From the NCBI GenBank assembly GCA_964422725.1, contig CAYRCC010000004.1, positions 14,616 through 78,615 on the forward strand: DNA of 64,000 bases. The letters run 5' to 3'. Positions 43,716 to 53,200 of the stretch are shown piece by piece. Below the pieces are notes generated by a model that made no database searches, was not told where the DNA came from, and saw nothing but the letters and a program-made list of their open reading frames with translations. The number at the start of each line of letters is the position of its first letter. Within the stretch, counting starts at the first letter, position 1. This stretch comes from CAKSNH01 sp964422725. GTDB lineage: Bacteria > Bacillota > Clostridia > UBA1381. A program made the position numbers and the translations under genes.

Positions 43716-45827
43716 TTAACGTCTGCCGTGACCGCCGCCCATTGGTCCGGGCATACCTCCTCCCATTTCACCCCTGCTTTGCGAAGCACCCTGTGATGTT
43801 ACGTTCATTACCGCCGACTCAAGAGTGAACTCCGTCAGCTTTTCACCCGGGGAGTAGATGCCGGAAGAATATACTCCGTCCGCGGCAGCTCCGCTGTGAC
43901 TTCCGCCGCAATAAACAGTATATCTTTCGCCCTGTTTTATATCGGGAGTTGATATCACCACCGACTGATATGTCTTTGACGGCGCAAATGTCACTATTTC
44001 ATCGCCGCTCGCATCTGTGACATTTATAACAGTTCCGGCTTGCTGAGAGCTTGGGAGTGTTACCATAAATCCGGCTTGCTGCGAGGCGGTGCAGATATTC
44101 TCCGCCATACCGCTGCTGCCTGCCGCAATTAATATTCCGCCGTTTGCATAGTACGAGCCGTTGCAGTCAATTGCGCTGTCACCGCCGCTTACAGGCCCGT
44201 CCACTATAACCGTTCCGCCGTTCATATTTACGTCACCGTTTGAATCCACGCCGTCACCGTCCGCCTCAACATACACATATCCGCCTGTTATATTGATAAA
44301 ACAGTTTTCAACTCTCTGCATAGTTTCACCGCTCCCGTCCGAGGCGTTCAGTCCATCGTCAGATGCGCTGATACGGATATTGCCGCCGCTGATATTTATC
44401 TGTGCGGCTTCAATTCCCTCATACGAATTTGTTACATTGATATTGCCGCCGCTGATATTTATTATATTTTCGGCGTGAATTGCATCGTCACCCGTTGCTA
44501 TTTCAAATGTGCCGTTTTTAACGGTTGCTGAATTATTTGAGTGAATTGCATCGTCCTCGGCACTTATATTGAATGTTCCGCCGTCAATTACAATGTTATT
44601 TTCGGCTTTTATGCCTTTTAGGCTTTCCGTCTGCTCCTGTGCCGCAGTCTGTGCTGTCTGCATTTCAGGCGGTGTGCCCATATTACCGCCCTGTGCGCTG
44701 TTTGGCATTTCAGGCGGTGTGCCTCCCTTATCACCGCGCTGTCCTCTTTTAAGTCTTTCACTGTTCGGCATTTCCGGCGGTGTGCCCATATTACCGTCCT
44801 GTGCGCTGTTCGGCATTTCAGGCGGTATACCCATATTACCGTCCTGTGCGCCGTTCGGTATCTCAGGCGGTATACCCATATTACCGTCCTGTGCGCCGTT
44901 CGGCATTTCAGGCGGCTGATGTGCATTTTTATCATATGATACCGCACTGCCGCCATTTCCGGTTTTGATATTATATTCGCCGTCAATCAAATATACTGTC
45001 GATTCCGATTGAATACCGTCATTGCCCGATGTTATGTTAAACACTCCGTTTTCAACGGTCAACTCGCCTTTATTCTCTTTTGTGCTTGTTGTTTTCAAGC
45101 CGTCACTCTCGGCGTTGATGTTAAACGTTCCGTCTTTGATTATAAGCGAGTCTTTTCCGACAATACCGTCATCGGCTGAGGTTATGTTAAACGTACCGCT
45201 CATTATAACAAGGTCATCTTTTGATTTTAACGCATCGTTGTAATTTGAATTTATCACAAGTGTGCCGTTTCCGTTGAATGCCAAATCGTCTTTGCTGAAT
45301 ATTGCGGAATCCGGCTCTGTTTCACTTTCCGTTTCAAACACATATTCACTGCCGTCGCTTACAGTGTTTTCAGTGCCGTCGGCAAGCGTAATAATTACCT
45401 TTTTCGCTTGTTTTATATAAACAGGTGATGTCGACGACGATTTAATATTCGCGCCGTTAAGCACAATTCGCACCATATCCTCTTTGTCTGCATTCACAAT
45501 AAGCTGTCCGTCATTCAAAGTACCCGAAACAACATACGTTCCGGCTTCGGTAATCTCGGCTGTGTTTTTATCCGCACTGACTCCGTTTCCGGATACCGAA
45601 ATTGTATCTCCGTTTAATGTTATTGTATTGTCTGCCGTCCACTCACAGTAATAGTCCTCTTGGTCATATTCGGGCTTTTTAACCTCTGTAACAGCAGAAA
45701 TCAAGGTATCTGTAACAATGTTATCGGATATTGTATCTTCAACATTAACACCGCCGCACGACGTAAGTGCCAGTATTATTGCCATCGCTGCCGAAAAATT
45801 TGTCATTTTCTTTATTCTCTCCTTCAT
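43716..45827 (-). CDS. Cthe_2159-like carbohydrate-binding lipoprotein
   Basis: 703 residues from ATG 45827 (AAAGGGC upstream). Lipoprotein signal MKERIKKMTNFSAAMAII with lipobox LTSC (Cys24). The body is a right-handed beta-helix type repeat: ITSADDGIVGKDSLIIKDG, FNISAEDDAIHSNNSATVKNG, and INISGGNI..., the pattern of the Cthe_2159 family, which binds acidic sugars such as polygalacturonate. The helix is interrupted by a Pro-rich tandem repeat (PPEMPNGAQDGNMG, about residues 302-392). A last beta domain and a Gly/Met-rich tail (GGGMPGPMGGGHGRR) follow. Third gene after VTC and DUF4956 genes, a common trio in Clostridia. Confidence 0.88.
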   Translation of the reverse strand: MKERIKKMTNFSAAMAIILALTSCGGVNVEDTISDNIVTDTLISAVTEVKKPEYDQEDYYCEWTADNTITLNGDTISVSGNGVSADKNTAEITEAGTYVVSGTLNDGQLIVNADKEDMVRIVLNGANIKSSSTSPVYIKQAKKVIITLADGTENTVSDGSEYVFETESETEPDSAIFSKDDLAFNGNGTLVINSNYNDALKSKDDLVIMSGTFNITSADDGIVGKDSLIIKDGTFNINAESDGLKTTSTKENKGELTVENGVFNITSGNDGIQSESTVYLIDGEYNIKTGNGGSAVSYDKNAHQPPEMPNGAQDGNMGIPPEIPNGAQDGNMGIPPEMPNSAQDGNMGTPPEMPNSERLKRGQRGDKGGTPPEMPNSAQGGNMGTPPEMQTAQTAAQEQTESLKGIKAENNIVIDGGTFNISAEDDAIHSNNSATVKNGTFEIATGDDAIHAENIINISGGNINVTNSYEGIEAAQINISGGNIRISASDDGLNASDGSGETMQRVENCFINITGGYVYVEADGDGVDSNGDVNMNGGTVIVDGPVSGGDSAIDCNGSYYANGGILIAAGSSGMAENICTASQQAGFMVTLPSSQQAGTVINVTDASGDEIVTFAPSKTYQSVVISTPDIKQGERYTVYCGGSHSGAAADGVYSSGIYSPGEKLTEFTLESAVMNVTSQGASQSRGEMGGGMPGPMGGGHGRR
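44659..44923. repeat. 45-bp tandem repeat inside the Cthe_2159-like gene
   Basis: Four to five copies of a 45-base unit coding PPE(M/I)PN(G/S)AQDGNMG(I/T), plus one degenerate copy (ERLKRGQRGDKGG). Units keep the reading frame (15 codons), so copy-number changes alter linker length without a frameshift. Confidence 0.85.
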
Positions 45828-45872
45828 AAAATATGCCCTTTCTGAAATTTCCATACATAATATTGGGAGCAA

Positions 45873-45954
45873 ACCGAAATGTTCATCTGAATACAAGCAT
45901 TTCGGTCTGCCTCCAAAGCACCGCTTTGAACCGCATTATTACGATTCAAAGCGG
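45873..45954. other. two hairpins between the DUF4956 and Cthe_2159-like genes
   Basis: ACCGAAATG..CATTTCGGT (45873-45906) and CCGCTTTGAA..TTCAAAGCGG (45921-45954), perfect arms of 9 and 10 bp, in the 149-base gap. Neither has a U-tract, so they may be RNA processing or stability elements within the operon rather than terminators. Confidence 0.55.
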
Positions 45955-45976
45955 AACGGATTAATGCTGTATTTGC

Positions 45977-46663
45977 TTAAAGCTCATCTTTTACAGTCTG
46001 CATTTTACCGCATATAATTGTCAGATTACCGTTTCTGCATCTGAGCTCGTCTATCATCTCTTTTTCTTTTGAGGTATCTGTAAGCTCTATTGCATACTGT
46101 AATTCGTACATACTGCCAAGATTGGTAGTTTTAACGGTAGTAAGCACAGCACTTTTTGTATATTTTTCAAAAATATCGTCAAATACACCCGTATAATCAA
46201 GATTTTCCGGTATTGTAATTTTAAGCTCCTTTTCTTTGTCCTCTTTCATTGCGCCGAACGATGTCTTTGTAAGCAGCAGCATTACGGCACTTATAATCAC
46301 TGTCGTAAACACCGCAAACGAAATATAACCCATACCTGTTGCCAAACCTATCGCCATCGCGAAAACTACACTTAAAATATCCTTCGATGTTCCCGGTACG
46401 GAGCGAAACCTTACCAATCCGAAAGCACCCAAAATTGCAACGCTTGTACCGAGGTTGCCGTTGACCATAAGTATAATTACTTCTATCAGTGCCGGAAGTA
46501 TTGCAATTGCAATTGTGAAATTCTTTGAATGTCTGCCCTGTATCATATATACACACGCAAGAATTATACCCAAAATCAATGCTGTCCCCGTACAAATAAG
46601 CGCCGTTATCAAATCAAGTCCTCCGGCTGTTTCCCCCGTCATATTCAATATACTTGTAAACAT
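45977..46663 (-). CDS. DUF4956 membrane protein
   Basis: 228 residues from ATG 46663 (AAGGAG upstream); the frame to 46768 lies inside the VTC gene and is not used. Three to four membrane helices (about residues 17-40, 47-63, 68-88 and 98-128), the conserved GAFGLVRFRSVPGTSKDI loop, and a cytoplasmic ferredoxin-like tail. Family of unknown function, nearly always next to a VTC-domain gene and a surface protein. It overlaps the end of the VTC gene by 19 bases, so translation is coupled. Confidence 0.9.
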   Translation of the reverse strand: MFTSILNMTGETAGGLDLITALICTGTALILGIILACVYMIQGRHSKNFTIAIAILPALIEVIILMVNGNLGTSVAILGAFGLVRFRSVPGTSKDILSVVFAMAIGLATGMGYISFAVFTTVIISAVMLLLTKTSFGAMKEDKEKELKITIPENLDYTGVFDDIFEKYTKSAVLTTVKTTNLGSMYELQYAIELTDTSKEKEMIDELRCRNGNLTIICGKMQTVKDEL

Positions 46664-47367
46664 TTTTCCATACTCCTTTTTTCTGTTAAATTTTCTTTGT
46701 AAACATTTCCGTACTTCGAGAACGAAACCGGATAAATCCTCATTTGCGACAAAATTTTGGTTAGCCACATCGGATATGCCATCGGCACTTTTATTTCCAA
46801 AATTATGCTGTCATCATCGTTTAACAATTCGCCGTAATCACCCATAGTCAAATCCAAATCGTACGAACGACTCCGTATATTCGCATCAAAGGTCATTCGT
46901 ATCTGCGAATCCTCTTTCCCGAACCACGCCGTTCTGTCATATCCCAGAAACAGTTTCGGTACAGGCTTGTAATGTTTCATAAAATAATCTATTTCAGCAA
47001 GAATCTGATTTTCAAATTCCGGTTTGAAACCGTTTTGGGTGTAGTTCACCGCCTCGCTGTGTTTCATAGACACTCTGCGTTTAAATACAATACCCTTAAA
47101 TTTTTTCTTTATCTCCAAAAATACAATACTGTCATCTGTCGGTACGCCGTAACTCCTGAGTCTTAATTTTTCTTTATATTTAGGTTTTTCGATGGAGCGC
47201 CTTACAAGCTCATCGGTTTCCGTATCATAATATATGTTACATATTGTATGTAAACCATATTTGTCAAGCTGCATATACGGACTTATTCTCTCGACAAACT
47301 CATCGTATTGTCCGCGCGTCAGCTTATACTTTTTCTCTATACGCTGAAACGTATAATTAACTGCCAT
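46645..47367 (-). CDS. VTC-domain (polyphosphate polymerase-like) protein
   Basis: 240 residues from ATG 47367 (GGAGG upstream). VTC tunnel-fold marks: RIEKKYKLTRGQYDEF, ICNIYYDTETDELVRRSIEKPKYKEKLRLRSYG, FLEIKKKFKGIVFKRR, and LEIKVPMAYPMWL. Basic residues K, R and acidic E of the phosphate tunnel are present. In yeast the domain makes polyphosphate from ATP. In bacteria with the DUF4956 partner the product and purpose are unknown; a link to the surface protein downstream is inferred. Confidence 0.9.
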   Translation of the reverse strand: MAVNYTFQRIEKKYKLTRGQYDEFVERISPYMQLDKYGLHTICNIYYDTETDELVRRSIEKPKYKEKLRLRSYGVPTDDSIVFLEIKKKFKGIVFKRRVSMKHSEAVNYTQNGFKPEFENQILAEIDYFMKHYKPVPKLFLGYDRTAWFGKEDSQIRMTFDANIRSRSYDLDLTMGDYGELLNDDDSIILEIKVPMAYPMWLTKILSQMRIYPVSFSKYGNVYKENLTEKRSMEKCLQVY

Positions 47368-47400
47368 TTTTTCCGTTCCTCCTTCATTCATCGTAATCAT

Positions 47401-47932
47401 TTTAACCCAACGATATGTATTTTCTATGTACTGCGTTTAAAATAAATGTGAAAATTTAAGTGTATCGGTGTTTTTTGCCTGTACAATATATAATTCGCAA
47501 CTACGGCGGCGCAAAAAAGGGGAATTTGTGAATATTTTATCCGACGTTAAAAGCTTACGAAAAAACAGGCTGTTTTACAGGGTTATTAAGGTGTTTTTAA
47601 AACTTTTTAATTTTTTTGTATTTTTCAGTAGATTTTTATGTAAATATAGTGTAAAATAGTTATGTATGCAATTTGAAAATACAATTGGCAGTTTTTGCTT
47701 GTTGTTACTGAATTCAGCACGGCATACGGTTAAAAATATCATAAAGGAGTTTGATAAAGCTGATTTGTATACCGTTCGGGAAACAACTTATTATTTTTCA
47801 GGGAGGTTCAAATAATGGACGAAATCACCGAAAGTACATAGCCTGTTTCGGCAAAACGATATTGTAATTATCCCCAAAAGCTTCAAGTTACTAAATTAAT
47901 TATTATCTGCAAATACGGAGGAAATAATAGAT
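47401..47932. other. long intergenic region with a possible leader peptide
   Basis: 532 bases between the divergent VTC and Na/Pi genes. A short frame at 47815-47841 (MDEITEST, 8 codons plus stop) has a strong GGGAGG 8 bases before its ATG and lies about 90 bases upstream of the transporter start. TAAAAT (near 47653) is the only -10-like site I see on plus. No riboswitch fold or tRNA was recognised. Confidence 0.4.
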
Positions 47933-49690
47933 ATGGAAATCAGTAATATTTTAAACTTAATTGCCGGATTGGGATTTTTCCTTTACGGTATGAAAATTAT
48001 GGGCGACGGTCTTGAGAAAATTGCCGGCGACCGTATGAGCCAAATTATAGACAGCGTCACGGGAAATCTTTTTAAAGGCGTGCTTGTGGGCACAATCGTA
48101 ACTTCCATTATTCAAAGCTCCAGCGCAACAACCGTTATGGTTGTCGGATTTATCAACGCCGGTATTATGACACTTAAACAGTCGGTCGGCGTTATTATGG
48201 GTGCAAATATAGGTACGTGTATTACAGCTATGCTTATCAGTCTTGAAAGCGTAAATTCATCGAGTATGTCGCTTTTGAATATTGTAAAGCCGTCAAACCT
48301 CGCGCCTATCGCAATGGCAATCGGCGTGGTTATGCTTATGTTCCTCAAAAAGAAAAAGTATAACAATATGGGTGAAATTCTCGCCGGCTTCGGTATACTT
48401 TTTATTGGTATGAATATGATGAGCGGTTCTATGGCTTGTCTTGAAGAGATGGACATATTCAAAACATTTATGCAAACCCTGAGTAATCCTGTTTTGGGTG
48501 TATTGTTCGGTCTTATTCTTACATTGATTATACAAAGCTCAAGCGCATCGGTTGGTATGCTGCAGGCTGCCTCGGTTTCGGGTGCTATTGCGTTCCCGTC
48601 AGCTGCCGCTATTGTTCTCGGCTGTAACATAGGTACGTGTATTACCGCTGTTATTTCGTCAATCGGTACAAAAAAAGATGCAAGACGTTCGGCATTAATG
48701 AACGTTATAATTAAAGTAATAGGTATGCTTGTGTTTGTAACAGCATTGTATGCGTTCGGCATAGGAAAAATGTTCAATATCTGGAACACTACCGCCACGC
48801 GCTTTAACATTGCTGTATTCCACACGCTGTTTAACGTGATAAACACCATTCTTTTACTGCCGTTCTCGAAATATCTTGTTGCCGCAGTAAGTAAAATTAT
48901 TCCTGATGCGAAACAGGAAGAAGTGTCGAATCCGTTGGAAGAAAGATTGCTTGCCACACCGTCACTTGCACTTTCGCAAACTACAAAAGAGCTTAACAAA
49001 ATGATGACGGTTGCGGCAAAAAGTGTCAGCTACGGTTATGAAATATTAAACGGAAAACGCGCAATCTCAATGGAGAAACTCGAAAAAATAGAAAACTCTA
49101 TTGACCTTGCCGAGTCAAGAATTACACAGTATTTGGTAAAACTCAGCGACCAGCAGGTAAACGAAGAAGAAAACGCAATCATTTCCGCGACATTCCATGT
49201 AATTACGGATATCGAACGTATCGGCGACCACGCGTTTAACATTTCGGAAATAGCAAATGACGTATCGGAAAACGGCATCAAATTTTCCGCCGCCGCACAA
49301 AAAGAACTCAATAATATGTACAAAGCAATTACCGATATGATAGACACCACCCTGAAAGCATACGAAACATCAGATGCGGAGCTTGCCTCCACTATACAGC
49401 CGCTTGAAGATGTAATTGACTATTTCCAGGAACACCTCAAGGAAACGCATCTTGAACGACTCGCAAAGCACGAATGTACTTTCAATGCCGGTGTTGCATT
49501 TCTTGATATTGTAAACAACCTCGAACGAATCGGCGACCACTGTTCAAATATCGGTTTGGCGGTTGAACAGTTTAAGAGCGACAATATCGAAGGGTTTGAC
49601 CCACACGCATATCTTGATCAGCTCCACGCGAACAAATCAGACGAATATATGGACATTTATTCAAAATATATCGAAAAATACGCAAAATAA
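47933..49690 (+). CDS. Na/Pi cotransporter-family protein with a C-terminal PhoU-like domain
   Basis: 585 residues. The N-terminal half holds two inverted Na/Pi repeats with the twin motifs TSIIQSSSATTVMVVGF and TLIIQSSSASVGMLQAAS, plus GANIGTCITAM and GCNIGTCITAV. The C-terminal 220 residues form PhoU-like helix bundles with ITDIERIGDHAFNISEIA and VNNLERIGDHCSNIG (E..D..N metal-binding type). Transports phosphate or a similar anion with Na+, or acts in signalling. CGGAGG lies upstream of ATG 47933. Divergent from the VTC operon, which would tie both to phosphate. Confidence 0.94.
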   Translation: MEISNILNLIAGLGFFLYGMKIMGDGLEKIAGDRMSQIIDSVTGNLFKGVLVGTIVTSIIQSSSATTVMVVGFINAGIMTLKQSVGVIMGANIGTCITAMLISLESVNSSSMSLLNIVKPSNLAPIAMAIGVVMLMFLKKKKYNNMGEILAGFGILFIGMNMMSGSMACLEEMDIFKTFMQTLSNPVLGVLFGLILTLIIQSSSASVGMLQAASVSGAIAFPSAAAIVLGCNIGTCITAVISSIGTKKDARRSALMNVIIKVIGMLVFVTALYAFGIGKMFNIWNTTATRFNIAVFHTLFNVINTILLLPFSKYLVAAVSKIIPDAKQEEVSNPLEERLLATPSLALSQTTKELNKMMTVAAKSVSYGYEILNGKRAISMEKLEKIENSIDLAESRITQYLVKLSDQQVNEEENAIISATFHVITDIERIGDHAFNISEIANDVSENGIKFSAAAQKELNNMYKAITDMIDTTLKAYETSDAELASTIQPLEDVIDYFQEHLKETHLERLAKHECTFNAGVAFLDIVNNLERIGDHCSNIGLAVEQFKSDNIEGFDPHAYLDQLHANKSDEYMDIYSKYIEKYAK

Positions 49691-49730
49691 TTTGCATTTT
49701 AAGTTTCGACTGAATATGCTGTCAAAACAA

Positions 49731-49773
49731 ACAGAACCGACAAACTCACAACAAGTTTGTCGGTTCTGTTTTT
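49731..49773 (+). terminator. terminator of the Na/Pi transporter gene
   Basis: 16-bp perfect stem (ACAGAACCGACAAACT and its complement, 49731-49769) with a 7-base loop, then TTTTT. About 40 bases after the stop. Confidence 0.92.
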
Positions 49774-49830
49774 CAGCTTGAGGACGTGCAGCCGCCTCGC
49801 GCATCTTTTTGATAATTTTCGCCGTAAAAG

Positions 49831-49870
49831 TAAAATAACCGACCACCCTGGTAAGTTGTCGGTTATTTTA
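49831..49870. terminator. second inverted repeat downstream of the Na/Pi transporter
   Basis: 13-bp perfect arms (TAAAATAACCGAC / GTCGGTTATTTTA). Its ACCGAC..GTCGGT core echoes the first terminator. T-rich on both ends, it may serve as a backup terminator for either direction. Confidence 0.55.
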
Positions 49871-49902
49871 TAACTGCTTAATTTATAGGGCATAACCGTT
49901 TT

Positions 49903-50126
49903 CGTCATGCCTTTTCCCTATTTTTATTATACCCCAAGCTCTGTGCTTTGTCAAGCATAATACTCTTGATTNNNNNNNNNNNNNNNNNNNNNNNNNNNNN
50001 NNNNNNNNNNNNNNNNNNNNNNNNNNNNNNNNNNNNNNNNNNNNNNNNNNNNNNNNNNNNNNNNNNNNNNNCGTCATGCCTTTTTCCTATTTTTATTATA
50101 CCCCAAGCTCTGTGCTTTGTCAAGCA
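49903..50126. repeat. scaffold gap (100 N) flanked by 55-bp direct repeats
   Basis: 49972-50071 is exactly 100 N. A 55-base sequence starting CGTCATGCC ends before the gap (49903-49957) and restarts at the first base after it (50072-50126), with one mismatch. This implies a tandem or inserted repeat that the assembler could not cross. The rest of 49691-50207 holds two hairpins and no gene. Confidence 0.8.
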
Positions 50127-50207
50127 AAATCACCGCAAAAACCCAAAAGAAAGGGAGTGGCAATAAGCCACTCCCTGTTTTAGCGTTAATTCAGCAATTC
50201 GGAATTA

Positions 50208-53200
50208 TTATTCAGCTGCTGCTTTGTAAAGCTCAAGATTGTCAACTGCACACGCACCCCATGTACTGTTTGTGCTGAAATCAATGGTCTTAACATCAGT
50301 ACTTGAAAGTTCCACCGTACCTGTACCAACAATTTCACCATCGCTATCTTTAATAGTTACTGAAGCTGTAGTACCTGATACACTGACTTCATAGCTTAAC
50401 CATTTGCCATACGGATTATAATCAGCAGATTCATCGGTTTGAATTTTAGTATTTCCGATTGAAATTGTTGAAATTGTTGAAGTTGTCAATGCAACTATAG
50501 TAGTTCCGCCAAGCTTAATATTTACATTTGCATTGCCACGATTCTTACCAGCTGCATTTTGAAAATTGCCATATCCCAAATCAAACTTAGCTGTTGCTAT
50601 ATTTTCAGATGCCGTATATTCATATTTACCTTCACCTTGAGTCCATGTATATATGATCAAATAGTTGCCATCTTTTGCGTTCACATCGGAAAATTTAGGA
50701 TAGTTTGATTGGTCATCAATCATAGCATCTGCAATTTTATCATACGCCCAACCTTTCAATGCTGTTGAATTTACGTGTGTACCTTTTGCCACTCCTGCAA
50801 AGTCATTACCGTAAATCATATTAGCATACTCTGATTTATAGTTCAAAGCATAATCCTGTGTACCTGCCGCAGTCACTTTAAACTCTTTACCTGTCACACT
50901 ATCCAAATACTTATTGGCTGATGTAATGTCAACAGTATAGTCACCTTTCGGAACAGTAAACGTAACATTACCCGCCGCATCAGCAGTTGCTGATTGTTCT
51001 GCAACAGCTACACCTGATGTTGCAGAACCGGCATTCAATTTCACAACTGCGCCCGGCTCTGTTGAAAGAACTACCGAATATGTCTTTTCTGTAAGTGTAA
51101 TTGTCTTTGACATTGTTGATTCATCAGCAACCGTAAATGTTTCTGTCTTAGGATCATAACTGTCAGCATCATCACCTGTAGGGGTTACCGTCACACTATA
51201 CTCAACGCCTTGCGACAATGTGTAAGTTAAACCACCGGTGGTATCAGGATCAACCGTTTCTTCTCCATTCTTAACTACAACAGTATATGAAGTTGCCGGA
51301 GTAACAGCAAATGTTACTGCTGACATAGGCTTTTTTTCAAGCTCAATCTCAACGCTGCTGTCTTCTGCTGTTACAGTAAATGCCGTAGCAGATTTTTCCT
51401 TATAACCATTCTGTGCTGTCAATTCATATGTGTACTCACCAGCCGGTAATATTGCCGCACCGCTTCCGTTAGAAACTTTTACTGTTTCTGTAAATGCTGT
51501 GTCAGTAGTACCCTTAATAGTAACATCAAAATCTCCCTCTGACACATCTTTTATGCTAAACGCAACATCTGAACCGTATGTTGTTGTAAGCTCAAAATTT
51601 GAAAGTTGCTGTTCACGAGCTGTAGCTGTAAAAATTGCATATGTAGCAATACCGCCTGTTTCTCTCAAATCATTCGTAATGTCAATCGACTGTTTAGTAG
51701 CGGCATTATCTTTAGAATTGCTAAGTGTTACAACATTGCCTTTAGTGACAGCTGCTTTAACAGTAGCTAATGTTGATGACATAATATCAATATCATCAAT
51801 TCTCTGAATTACCACATTTGAATTTTTGCCAGATACTGTACAAATCGAATCAAAGGTCAACACAGCATTCTTTAATGAATTACCTTGCTCTTTGCTAATG
51901 TTAACTTTTACAAGAGACAACTTACTTGTGTCGTTATGATTCAATTTGCCAACGCCATTAGCGAAAAACTCGTCTGTGCTAACACCATCAGCACTTACCG
52001 ATGAATAAGCCAATCTAACAATTTCTTTAAACGTAACACTGATTGTTATCGGCTCATTAGGCATAGTAAGTTCATACTTGCCGTCTGTATTCTTGTTTAT
52101 AACAGTTTTTGCAATTGTGCTGTCTGCGGCTGTGCCCTTGTATGAAATCTCGCTGATCTCATACTTGGAACTATCATAATCTAAATAACCGGCAACATCA
52201 ATCTTATCGCCAACCTTTGCCGCAGCTGGTGCATCGCTAGGCCAAGCACTTTCATCTACGCTGTTATCCACGTCCCATGTAATTGCCAAATTAGCCTTAT
52301 CCACATCTGCCCAAACCTCAACCGGATATTTCGGCATGGTAAACTTATATGCGCCATCTTTATCAGCTGTGATTGCTGTACTTTCATCAACAGGATCACC
52401 GGTTGCACCAATACCGTCGGCAGTATCATCAGCGTTTACATTTGAACGAATTGCATATCTGTAAACTCTGCCGTCTGCCATCTTAACAGCCGCATACTTT
52501 GTTTTACTGCCGTTCACATAGAAACCGATATACCCGTCGTTATCATCACCTGTGAACTCTGTTTCCCAACTAATGTCACTGTCAGCCTTAGTTATAGCAT
52601 CTGCGCTATCCGAGAATACATAGCCTGCAAACTTTGTACCCTCAGGAGCTGTAACGCCTGCACCTACCCAAAGACCTTTAACGCCGTTTCCGTTTTCGTG
52701 CTCTTCAAGTCCCTCAGCGGTAATAAATATTCTTCTTATAGAATAATCCGAAGGATTGTCAATACTGCCAATGCTGGTATAACCCTCAGTTGCTTCAAGC
52801 TCATACTTTGTAGGAGTAACGCCGGCTGTCAGATTTGCAATCGCAACGCTCGGAGCTACCGGAGCATAATAAACGCCCTTAACCTCGTAACCCTTATCGG
52901 CACTTGCCTCAACCTCAACATCTGCGCCCTCTGCAGCCTTGCTCTGCTTAACCGTTACCGAACCGTTGTCAAATGTACGTGCTGTAATCGTATATGTAGC
53001 CGCAGCCGTAACTGTAACAGTATACTCATTTTTAATTTCTGTATCCTTAACAGTAGCTACAACCTTGATTGTCTTATTTGTACCGGAGGTTGTTTCGTCC
53101 TTGTCTACAGTAAGCTTACCTGTCTGATCAACAGTAGTCTTATCTGTAGCACCTGTAACCGACCAAACAATTTCGCCGTCAGCCGGAGTAAGAACCGTAC

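Noticed and set aside
44569..44919. Plus-strand frame rich in GISGGVPILP repeats
   Set aside because: It is the reverse reading of the tandem repeat in the lipoprotein gene, with no start signal.
49883..50166. Open frames crossing the N run
   Set aside because: They exist only because N was read as sense codons; the flanks are non-coding repeat.
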